DNA of 33,283 nucleotides. Source: Caulobacter sp. CCH9-E1. GTDB lineage: Bacteria > Pseudomonadota > Alphaproteobacteria > Caulobacterales > Caulobacteraceae. The position numbers were made by a program, and so were the translations under genes. This document shows positions 1 through 5,725 of this stretch, piece by piece. The notes below the pieces were generated by a model. The model saw nothing but the letters and a program-made list of their open reading frames with translations. It was not told the origin of the DNA and made no database searches. The stretch covers positions 1-33,283 of the forward strand of contig NZ_LSJA01000118.1 in NCBI RefSeq assembly GCF_001556515.1, given 5' to 3'. How positions within the stretch are numbered: position 1 is the stretch's first letter; each line of letters begins with the position of its first letter.

Positions 1-69
1 GACGTTTGCGCGCGCGGCGATGGGGGTATGGTCGAACAGTAGGGGTGTGCTTTCCCCTTCACTTGTCCT

Positions 70-95
70 GTTCCTTTATAGACTCACTAAGGAAC
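70..95. repeat. 26-bp interrupted palindrome
   Basis: Perfect 7-bp arms GTTCCTT (70-76) and AAGGAAC (89-95) flank a 12-nt centre that contains a GACTC (81-85), a CcrM-type GANTC site. The 26-bp overall length with an even centre is the size of crossover sites used by small serine recombinases such as hix, and a serine recombinase lies 1.45 kb to the right. No second copy is seen in the window. It could equally be an operator or a chance hairpin. The stretch 1-259 holds no gene I can support; short open frames run in from the left edge but none is recognisable. Confidence 0.35.
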
Positions 96-180
96 GAGAC
101 ATCCGTAGGGGTTTTCGGTGACGGCGGGCGCGCATCTTCGCGCGGTGTCGTCACGAGGCTAGGCGGTTAAAAATCACTCG

Positions 181-244
181 GTTCTGGGACGCCGTTTTCT
201 GGCCCGCCGGATCAAGGCCAGACAACGAGTTCTGGGCGCCGTTT
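181..244. repeat. Short direct repeat pair
   Basis: GTTCTGGGACGCCGTTT at 181-197 recurs as GTTCTGGGCGCCGTTT at 229-244, differing by one inserted A. The copies start 48 bp apart. Between them TCTGGCC (198-204) and GGCCAGA (216-222) form a 7-bp inverted repeat. The position just past the 3' end of the leftward gene ending at 260 and at the border of the recombinase segment suggests a recombination or insertion scar, but this is inference. Confidence 0.35.
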
Positions 245-259
245 ACAGACCCGTTTTTG

Positions 260-730
260 TCACGCCCAGTCGTCCAGATCGACACCGGCGCCCTCGAAGC
301 GCATGCTGGTGATCATCGCCTTGCCACGGACCAGACGCGGACCATGGGTGGCGATGTAGCGGACCGCCCCAGACGACATCCCCGCGCCAACGCTCCAGAG
401 CGCGTCCAAGGGAAGGCTGGCGTAGACGGTGAAGCGGGTCTTGCCCGCGTCCATCAGGCCCACGCCATGAGGCCCTTCACGGAACGCCTTGCGGTCGCGC
501 ATCTCGGCGACGAGGCGGCGGTCTCCGACAAGGTGGAACTGGGCGATCCGTTCAGCGGACCGAGCCGGGTGAAGGCAACGCCCCTCCACCTTCCATGACG
601 GGTGCTCGCTGTAGGGGTCAGGCTCGTCCGGGCGATGGGCCAGACCAAAGCTGTAGTAGGGCGAGGACGACACCACCTCGAACAGGAAGGACTCGTAGGC
701 CTCGACAGGTCGCTTGGGTCGCTTGGCCAT
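260..730 (-). CDS. Hypothetical protein, 156 aa
   Basis: I do not recognise this protein. The start is taken at the ATG at 730 (MAKRPKRPVEAYESFLFEV), because the longer open frame above it reads antisense through the small membrane-peptide gene immediately upstream. The product is soluble-looking with a basic N-terminus, mixed alpha/beta composition, no signal peptide and no membrane segment, and ends in an acidic DLDDWA. The stop of the upstream 38-aa ORF lies 2 nt before this ATG (TGA-CG-ATG), so the two are probably translationally coupled. It is divergent from the recombinase module and may belong to the same accessory unit. Codon use and G+C look native. A regular coding gene is likely; its function is unknown. 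Confidence 0.6.
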   Translation of the reverse strand: MAKRPKRPVEAYESFLFEVVSSSPYYSFGLAHRPDEPDPYSEHPSWKVEGRCLHPARSAERIAQFHLVGDRRLVAEMRDRKAFREGPHGVGLMDAGKTRFTVYASLPLDALWSVGAGMSSGAVRYIATHGPRLVRGKAMITSMRFEGAGVDLDDWA

Positions 731-732
731 CG

Positions 733-849
733 TCACCCCATCAGCGTCGAGACGGTCAGCCCCACGAAGATCGCCGCCGACAATCCCACGCAGACCCAGC
801 CCAACGTGGTCAGCGAGTTGCGCAGCCTGATCCGGCGCCGTCTGAGCAT
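733..849 (-). CDS. 38-aa single-pass membrane peptide
   Basis: Very short ORF, ATG at 849 and TGA at 733-735, with a purine-rich GGGGGA ribosome binding site 3 nt before the ATG. The peptide begins with a strongly basic MLRRRRIRLRN and continues with about 22 hydrophobic residues (TLGWVCVGLSAAIFVGLTV), so it should sit in the inner membrane with the Arg-rich end in the cytoplasm. The stop lies 2 nt upstream of the next gene's ATG, the usual arrangement for a coupled two-gene operon. No family is recognised. The basic flank, hydrophobic core, ribosome binding site and tight junction argue for a real gene, but no homologue can be named. Confidence 0.5.
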   Translation of the reverse strand: MLRRRRIRLRNSLTTLGWVCVGLSAAIFVGLTVSTLMG

Positions 850-994
850 CGTTCCCCCGATCTAACGCCACGACCCTAGCCAGACCGGTCCAAGGCCGCC
901 AGCCGTCCAGCCCAAGGGTGCGTCCGATCCTGACGGAGCTTGGCCGCAGACCTTCGCGCCAGTTAGGATCGCCGGGGCTGTTGAGGGGCGGCGT

Positions 995-1477
995 ATGTAT
1001 AAGGCCAAGTCAGCGTCGATGATGCGCGGCACGGCGTATAGCGACCGCAAGGCCATCACGAAGCGGGAACTAGGTCAGTTCAAAAAGACGGTGATCTCCA
1101 AGCAGGAGTTGGCCCAGTTCAGCCACGGCGCCAAGACCCGCGATGCGCTGCTCGACGAGTTGGAGCCGGTCGTCAGAAGCCTCGCCAAGAACGGCTTCCG
1201 ATCCCCCAAGGACGTATCCCGTTTGCTGAACAAGCAGGGCCTCCGAACGGCCACGGGTGAGCAGTGGAATCCGCAACTGACGTGGTTCTTGCTCGACTTC
1301 CTGTTCCGGCGCCGAGACCAGCGGCGCAAGCAGGCTGCCCAGAAACGGACGGCGCCGCCGATGGCCAAATCAGTACCGGCGCCTTCGACGCAAAAGGCCT
1401 CGCCGCTTACACGTGAAGAGATGGCCCGCCGACTGGCCGCGCTTGGGCGCGTCACTGCCGGGGACTCGCAAAGCTGA
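995..1477 (+). CDS. Recombinase-associated protein, 160 aa, with recombinase-like helical motif
   Basis: The start ATG at 995 has a good ribosome binding site (GAGGGG, 983-988, 6 nt spacing). The N-terminal half is basic and Gln/Lys-rich with a repeated KRELGQF / KQELAQF phrase (about residues 24-42). Residues about 70-105 (SPKDVSRLLNKQGLRTATGE followed by a Trp) resemble the 'LN..G..T..G..W' helical motif of the Recombinase domain in large serine recombinases, which contacts DNA. The catalytic domain is absent here and is encoded separately by the next gene, 65 nt downstream. This suggests an accessory DNA-binding partner, though that is inference. The C-terminus is Pro/Ala/Arg-rich and probably disordered. 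Confidence 0.6.
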   Translation: MYKAKSASMMRGTAYSDRKAITKRELGQFKKTVISKQELAQFSHGAKTRDALLDELEPVVRSLAKNGFRSPKDVSRLLNKQGLRTATGEQWNPQLTWFLLDFLFRRRDQRRKQAAQKRTAPPMAKSVPAPSTQKASPLTREEMARRLAALGRVTAGDSQS

Positions 1478-1542
1478 CGGCCTCGACCATCTGTCGGTGC
1501 CAAACTTGCATCGCCCGTCGTCGCCAGCAGAGGAGCCCCAGC

Positions 1543-2151
1543 CTGAAGCGCGCCGCCCTGTACGTCCGCGTCTCGACCGATCAGCAGACCGTCGAGAACC
1601 AGATCATGGCCCTGACCGAGGTCGCTCAACGGTCGGGCTGGACCGTCGTCCAAACCTTCTCGGACGAGGGCATCAGTGGCGCCAAAGGCAGGGACAAACG
1701 GCCGGGCTACGACGCCCTCCTCAAGGCCGTGGCAAGGCGGGAGGTGGACATCGTGGCCGCATGGTCGGTTGACCGCCTGGGGCGCTCCCTGAACGATCTG
1801 GTGGCCTTCCTGACCGACATCCAGGCCAAGGGCTGCGACCTCTATCTCCACCAGCAGGCCATCGACACCAGCACCCCGTCCGGACGGATGATGTTCCAGA
1901 TGCTCGGCGTCTTCGCCGAGTTCGAGCGGTCCATCATCAAGGCCAGAATCGCCGCGTCCTTGGATCGGTGTCGTGCGAAAGGCGTTCGGCTCGGTCGCCC
2001 GCCCATCCCGCCGATCCGGCTCAAGAAGGTCGAGCAAGGCCTTCTCGCCGGTCAGTCCATCCGGGTGGTAGCCAAGGCGACCGGCGTCTCGACCGCCACC
2101 GTCCAGAGGGTCAAGCAGACCATGGCCAAGACGGTGCAGGCGACGGTCTGA
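1543..2151 (+). CDS. Resolvase/invertase-type serine recombinase (CTG start)
   Basis: Small serine recombinase, 202 aa, the usual family size. Resolvase catalytic domain: YVRVSTDQQT with the nucleophile Ser at about residue 11, then FSDEGISGAKGRDKRPGYD, SVDRLGRSLNDLVAFL, and the E-helix region FAEFERSIIKARI. The C-terminus has a Hin-like helix-turn-helix (AGQSIRVVAKATGVSTATVQ). The first in-frame ATG, at 1606, would delete the catalytic serine. Between the frame's stop at 1414-1416 and 1606 there is no in-frame ATG, GTG or TTG. A CTG at 1543 lies 7 nt after AGGAG (1531-1535) and restores a full-length N-terminus (LKRAALYVRVS). Such enzymes resolve, invert or integrate DNA at short dyads. The preceding 160-aa gene is probably a functional partner. 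Confidence 0.88.
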   Translation: MKRAALYVRVSTDQQTVENQIMALTEVAQRSGWTVVQTFSDEGISGAKGRDKRPGYDALLKAVARREVDIVAAWSVDRLGRSLNDLVAFLTDIQAKGCDLYLHQQAIDTSTPSGRMMFQMLGVFAEFERSIIKARIAASLDRCRAKGVRLGRPPIPPIRLKKVEQGLLAGQSIRVVAKATGVSTATVQRVKQTMAKTVQATV

Positions 2152-2631
2152 TCCGACCGTACATTGACTGTGATGGGCACAGATCGGCAGCCTCGGTGTC
2201 CCGAGTCTCCCGAGCACCGCCATGGCCACCGACGCCGAAATCACCCGCCATAACGACGCTGGTAGCCCGACCGATCAGGCCCTTAAGCCGTCTCGTGTCG
2301 GGTGCGCCAGCGGCTTTTCTCAGAATTTGGTCATCTTGGCGCCGAGAGGCGGACATCCGCCCGCGAGCGCCATGGCTCACGGACGGAATCCCCCACCTGC
2401 GGCTGAGGGGCGGGACGGCGGAGATGATCCACCGTCGTCAGCCACCGGTTCGGCTTGCGTATCGCCATGCGCTATCAGGACGGCGGCAAGCCAGGAGAGC
2501 CTCGCCGAGACGGGTGGCGATCACGGCTCTCGAAATTGACATACCATTGGCCATGGCTTGGGCCGACGGCGGTGCGTCTCATTCTGTTGACACGGCGTCT
2601 CAATTTCGCCGAGCAAGGTTCACTCAGCGCC
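2152..2631. other. Gene-free segment between recombinase and polysaccharide locus
   Basis: About 480 bp with no convincing gene. The open frames here have Pro/Arg/Ser-rich composition typical of shadow frames in G+C-rich DNA and match no family I know. TTGACA-like hexamers occur near 2536 and 2586, but neither has a recognisable -10 at proper spacing. Single GANTC sites occur near 2203 and 2386. It may be the decayed right flank of the recombinase segment. Confidence 0.5.
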
Positions 2632-2665
2632 AAAAAGAAAAGGCGCGGCGGTCACCCGCCACGCC
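2632..2665 (-). terminator. Intrinsic terminator of the export gene
   Basis: On the minus strand, 28 nt after the stop at 2693, a 10-bp stem with one mismatch (GGCGTGGCGG paired with CCGCCGCGCC, 2642-2665) is followed by TTTTCTTTTT (2632-2641). On the plus strand the hairpin is followed by CCTTTTT, so it may act in both directions. Confidence 0.85.
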
Positions 2666-2692
2666 CCTTTTTCCAAGCCTTAAAGCGAGGGA

Positions 2693-3289
2693 TCAGAAGA
2701 AGCGCTCGCCGATCCGGATGGTGTCGCCCGGCGCCACGACGATCGATGGCGTCAGCTCGCTCTTATTCTCGGTCGTCTCGCCGTTGTGCTTGATCCAGAC
2801 GTTCTTCTTGTCGGCGCGATAGGTGAAGCCGCCGGCCGTGGCCACTGCGTTCAAAACGGTCAGTCCCGACGTGTAGGGATAGGTGCCGGGCTTTTCGACT
2901 TCACCGAGAATGTAGAAAGGACGGAAGGTCAGGACCTCGGCGCTGACGCGCGGATCCTTCAGATAGCCGTCGCTGAGGGCCTTTTGGACCGCCTGCTGGA
3001 ATTGACCGACGGTCATGCCGCCCGCCTTGATCTCACCGATCAGGGGCAGGGACATCAGGCCGCTGCCCGTAACGAAGAACTCGCCCGACAGCGAGGGCTC
3101 GCCGTAGACCGTGACGCGGACCTTGTCCGCCGGCCCCAGCAGGTAGTCCATGGACTGGGCCGGGGCGACCGCGGGCGCCCCGGGGGTGAGGGTTTGGGCA
3201 TGAGAGGCGCCCGTCATGGCGCCAAACGTCATGAAAACCGCCAGCGCCAACAGGGAGAGGGCGCGAGAGAGTTTCGGAACATCGATCAT
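2693..3289 (-). CDS. Wza/GumB-type polysaccharide export protein
   Basis: Periplasmic/outer-membrane polysaccharide export protein of about 198 aa. The N-terminus is a signal peptide (hydrophobic LSLLALAVFMTFGAM, cleavage near ASHA-Q). The Poly_export domain (DYLLGPADKVRVTVYGEPSL, about residues 46-120) is followed by one SLBB-like domain (FYILGEVEKPGTYPYTSGLT onward). It is much shorter than E. coli Wza (about 380 aa) and lacks the C-terminal amphipathic outer-membrane helix, like GumB/short OPX proteins. A longer frame starts at a GTG at 3340, but it puts 17 extra residues before the signal peptide and has no ribosome binding site, so the ATG at 3289 is preferred. There is no lipobox Cys. 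It closes the polysaccharide locus and ends in a strong terminator. The beta-barrel protein at 9912-11180 may supply the outer-membrane pore. Confidence 0.9.
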   Translation of the reverse strand: MIDVPKLSRALSLLALAVFMTFGAMTGASHAQTLTPGAPAVAPAQSMDYLLGPADKVRVTVYGEPSLSGEFFVTGSGLMSLPLIGEIKAGGMTVGQFQQAVQKALSDGYLKDPRVSAEVLTFRPFYILGEVEKPGTYPYTSGLTVLNAVATAGGFTYRADKKNVWIKHNGETTENKSELTPSIVVAPGDTIRIGERFF

Positions 3290-3375
3290 TGCGAAGCTTC
3301 TCACCTTGAGACTTACAGGACGCGGGGATTGGAATTGCACATCGCACGTGACCGGCTGATGAACAAGGCGAAGCC

Positions 3376-4164
3376 TTAGGCCGCGCGCGCTTTACTGAAC
3401 TGAATGACCTTAGGCTCGCCACCATCAAGTCTAACGGCGGTCAAAACCCCGGTCGCATAGGCGCCGGTGTCGACATTGATCCGCCGTCGGCCAAGGAAAA
3501 CCTGCTCCACGGGCGTATGCCCATGCACCACAGTGGCGTCCAACCCATGCGGGTTGTCCAGAAATTCGTTGCGGATCCAGAGAAGGTCCGCCGCCACCTG
3601 GCGCTCCAGAGGCAGCCCTGGACGCACGCCCGCGTGGACAAAGACGTAATCGCCGTAAACCACGCTCAGCTCAAGCTGGCGCAGGAAGGTCTCGTGCGTC
3701 GGCGGAAAGGCTTCGCGGAAGGCCAAACGCGTCTGTTCCCAGACCTCGGGCTCGGCCCGGCCCACCGGCCGCCGCACGCCGTACGAGGCCAAGGTCTCGC
3801 CGCCGCCGTACTCCACCCAGGACGGCCCAGCCATCGGGTCGTCCAGGAAGTGCAGCAGGGTCTCCTCGTGGTTCCCCATCAAGGCCCGGAACTCAAACCG
3901 TCCCTCGGCCGATTGTTGAGACAGATCGATCAGCCGACCGATCACTTCCGCTGAGTGCGGCCCTCGGTCGATGTAATCGCCCAACATGATCAGGACAGGC
4001 TGATCCTGGCGGCCCAGCGCTCGGAAATCCTCGGTCATGCGCTCGACGAGCCCATCCAGGAGATCCAGCCGGCCGTGCACGTCCCCGACGGCGTAGAGCA
4101 GGCGCCCATCCGTGGATGCGGCGCGCTCAGGTTGCTGTTTGGACCGAAAGAGGGACTTGAACAT
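3376..4164 (-). CDS. PPP-family metallophosphatase (serine/threonine phosphatase-like)
   Basis: Cytoplasmic calcineurin-like phosphoesterase, 262 aa, with all the metal-binding signatures in order: GDVHGR (27-32), GDYIDRG (62-68), GNHE (97-100), VHAG (176-179) and VHGHT (213-217). This pattern is typical of bacterial PPP phosphatases such as PrpA/PphA and of related Ap4A hydrolases. It lies 86 nt upstream of the export gene on the same strand, inside a locus with a tyrosine kinase but no low-molecular-weight tyrosine phosphatase. A role in reversing phosphorylation of capsule or signalling proteins is therefore plausible but inferred. Its start region is divergent from the hvyA-like gene, and both share the AT-rich 4165-4421 interval. 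Confidence 0.88.
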   Translation of the reverse strand: MFKSLFRSKQQPERAASTDGRLLYAVGDVHGRLDLLDGLVERMTEDFRALGRQDQPVLIMLGDYIDRGPHSAEVIGRLIDLSQQSAEGRFEFRALMGNHEETLLHFLDDPMAGPSWVEYGGGETLASYGVRRPVGRAEPEVWEQTRLAFREAFPPTHETFLRQLELSVVYGDYVFVHAGVRPGLPLERQVAADLLWIRNEFLDNPHGLDATVVHGHTPVEQVFLGRRRINVDTGAYATGVLTAVRLDGGEPKVIQFSKARAA

Positions 4165-4250
4165 CGAGCTCGCCAGGTCGGCGACAGGCGCCGGGAAGAT
4201 AGTTCAATTTTGCCTCAGGCGGCCGGCTAGTTCAACGGCGGGGATGGCGG

Positions 4251-4353
4251 TTAACCGTGAATTTAGCAAGCCCATTAGCGATGAAGTTACCAAATATATA
4301 CGCAACTCATTACAGTTAATACCAAAATAACCGTCGTCTTAAATTTGAATTAT
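4251..4353 (+). promoter_or_regulatory. Three CtrA-like half-site pairs in the hvyA-like promoter region
   Basis: Three close matches to the CtrA consensus TTAA-N7-TTAA: TTAA-N7-TTTA at 4251-4265, TTAA-N7-ATAA at 4316-4330 and TTAA-N7-TTAT at 4339-4353. Each differs at one base in the second half. The interval 4260-4380 is strikingly AT-rich for this genome, which also suits MucR-type repressors. In C. crescentus, hvyA transcription is reported to be under cell-cycle regulators including CtrA, SciP and MucR. The sites could also affect the divergent phosphatase gene. Occupancy is inference. Confidence 0.5.
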
Positions 4354-4421
4354 ACCATCTAAATTCAGCTCAAATTCGTGGCGAGAATGAATAGTCCCCC
4401 TGCAAACACAGCGGGGACGTC

Positions 4422-5243
4422 ATGTTCAACACGCGCAACATTGTTAGCGGCTTGATCAGCGCCGTCGCCTTGATGGCCGGCGTTAATGCTCACGCTGGTT
4501 CGATGCCCTTCATGCCGCGTGGTGCGGGCATGGGCGCGCCGACGGGTTTCGCCGAGCTGTGCCGCCGTGATCTCGCCACCTGCGGACTACCTCAGAGCCA
4601 ACTGGCCCTGTTGGGTCTCGAGGCGCCTTCGGGCCAGTCGCTCACCTCGTCGGTCGGCGGGGCGCCCGCCCATGCTTTCCCAGACGCTCGCACGCCCTCG
4701 CAAGATCAAGCTCCCGAGCTGGTTCCGGCCGTTGCTTCCGAGGTCGCGACGCCCGCCGCTCAAAGCGTCGTCGGCGGCGCGCAGCAGCCGGCCATGAACG
4801 TTCCCGCCGTGGAGACGCCCGCAGCGGCGATGGTCTCGGCGTGGCTGGCTCGCGGAGAACGCGAACAGCTGAGACTGCTCAATCAGATTAACCAAGCGGT
4901 CAACCGAGACGTCAAGAAGGCCAGCGATCTCGACCTCTATGGTCAGCCTGAATACTGGGCCTTGCCGCGCGTGGTTGACGGCAAGCTCTACGGCGACTGC
5001 GAGGACTATGCGCTGGAAAAGCGTCGGCAGTTGATCGCCGCGGGCGTGCCCGAGAGCGCTCTGTCGCTGGCCGTGGCGGTCACCGCGCGCGGCGAGGGCC
5101 ACGCCGTGCTGATGATTTCGCTGAAGAGCGGCGACTGGGTCCTGGACAACCTGACGCCCTGGGCCACCCCCTGGGAAGACCTGAACTACCGCTGGGTCCA
5201 ACGCCAAGTGCCGGGCACGGCGTTGTGGACGAGCGCGGCCTGA
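4422..5243 (+). CDS. hvyA: HvyA-like transglutaminase homologue (capsulation inhibitor candidate)
   Basis: Exported bacterial transglutaminase-like cysteine proteinase (BTLCP/peptidase C93), 273 aa. A signal peptide (residues 1-25, cleaving after AHA) leads into a Pro/Ala/Ser-rich linker (about 65-135) and the catalytic domain. The visible triad is Cys193 in GDCEDYALEKR, His227 in EGHAVLMIS and Asp242 in DWVLDNLTPW, so the fold is intact. The start ATG is preceded by GGGGA. It sits among capsule/exopolysaccharide genes, as does C. crescentus hvyA, whose product is reported to prevent encapsulation in swarmer (G1) cells. The symbol rests on that family and context match. It is the only plus-strand gene of the locus, with its own AT-rich promoter region and a strong terminator, consistent with separate regulation. 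Confidence 0.82.
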   Translation: MFNTRNIVSGLISAVALMAGVNAHAGSMPFMPRGAGMGAPTGFAELCRRDLATCGLPQSQLALLGLEAPSGQSLTSSVGGAPAHAFPDARTPSQDQAPELVPAVASEVATPAAQSVVGGAQQPAMNVPAVETPAAAMVSAWLARGEREQLRLLNQINQAVNRDVKKASDLDLYGQPEYWALPRVVDGKLYGDCEDYALEKRRQLIAAGVPESALSLAVAVTARGEGHAVLMISLKSGDWVLDNLTPWATPWEDLNYRWVQRQVPGTALWTSAA

Positions 5244-5270
5244 GCTCGATCAGCGCTGACAGCCTAAGAA

Positions 5271-5295
5271 GCCCCGAACCCAGTTCGGGGCTTTT
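5271..5295 (+). terminator. Intrinsic terminator of the hvyA-like gene
   Basis: Perfect 9-bp stem GCCCCGAAC / GTTCGGGGC (5271-5291) with a 3-nt loop, followed by TTTT. It lies 27 nt after the stop codon. Confidence 0.9.
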
Positions 5296-5330
5296 CTGTT
5301 TGGCGTCACGCCCTTTGAAGGTCGCGGCGA

Positions 5331-5367
5331 AAAAACGAAACGCCCGCCCCGACGAGCGGAGCGGGCG
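5331..5367 (-). terminator. Intrinsic terminator of the 50-aa membrane peptide gene
   Basis: On the minus strand a 7-bp stem CGCCCGC / GCGGGCG (5341-5367, extended by two further pairs after a mismatch) is followed by TTTCGTTTTT. It lies 32 nt downstream of the stop at 5400 and converges with the terminator at 5271-5295, so the two transcription units end back to back. Confidence 0.8.
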
Positions 5368-5399
5368 TTGCTTCATTTGCGCGATCGAGTAGCGCCGGC

Positions 5400-5552
5400 T
5401 TACAAGAGCCAGGAGAGTCCCATCGCAAGCAGCCCCCAAAGACCCGCCGACGTCAGCGCCGCCAGGCCCAGGCCGGCCAACGGAGCCATGCGAGCCTCTC
5501 GCGCCGACAGCGCGATGTCCGTGGGGGAGAAAGGGATTTCGGCGTCGATCAT
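5400..5552 (-). CDS. 50-aa membrane micro-protein
   Basis: Short minus-strand ORF from ATG 5552 to TAA 5400-5402. AGGAG lies about 9 nt before the ATG, and a clean intrinsic terminator follows. The peptide starts MIDAEIPFSPTDIALSAREA, a soluble amphipathic part, and continues with a hydrophobic Gly/Ala/Leu helix (PLAGLGLAALTSAGLWGLL) that ends at the C-terminal WLL. One membrane segment is predicted with the N-terminus probably cytoplasmic. No family is recognised. It lies 173 nt beyond the polymerase gene on the same strand, between that gene and hvyA, so it may be co-transcribed with the polysaccharide operon or have its own promoter in the AT-rich 5600-5640 stretch. A role as a regulator or assembly factor of the export complex is only a guess. 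Confidence 0.6.
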   Translation of the reverse strand: MIDAEIPFSPTDIALSAREARMAPLAGLGLAALTSAGLWGLLAMGLSWLL

Positions 5553-5725
5553 CGACCACAGCTCCTGCTTGTCGATGGAGTATCGCGGCGAAGGTAACGC
5601 CCCATAAAAAATCTAGGTTTACCTGAATTAAACATCACGCGGCGTGCGTCATTTCCCAGCGGGACGCAGCGCGGTTGGTGGCCCTTTCATGGATCGACGC
5701 CAACCGCTCTTCCGTCGCGCAAGGC

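Noticed and set aside
1075..2244. 389-aa minus-strand open frame
   Set aside because: Shadow of the recombinase pair. Its residues are the usual reverse-frame His/Gly/Asp/Leu mix and the plus-strand frames carry the real motifs.
2536..2620. TTGACA hexamers as promoters
   Set aside because: Neither has a -10-like sequence at 16-19 nt, and no gene follows on the relevant strand.
1968..2822. 284-aa and overlapping smaller open frames between recombinase and export gene
   Set aside because: They cross the recombinase end and the terminator at 2632-2665. Composition is random-like and no motif or good ribosome binding site is seen.
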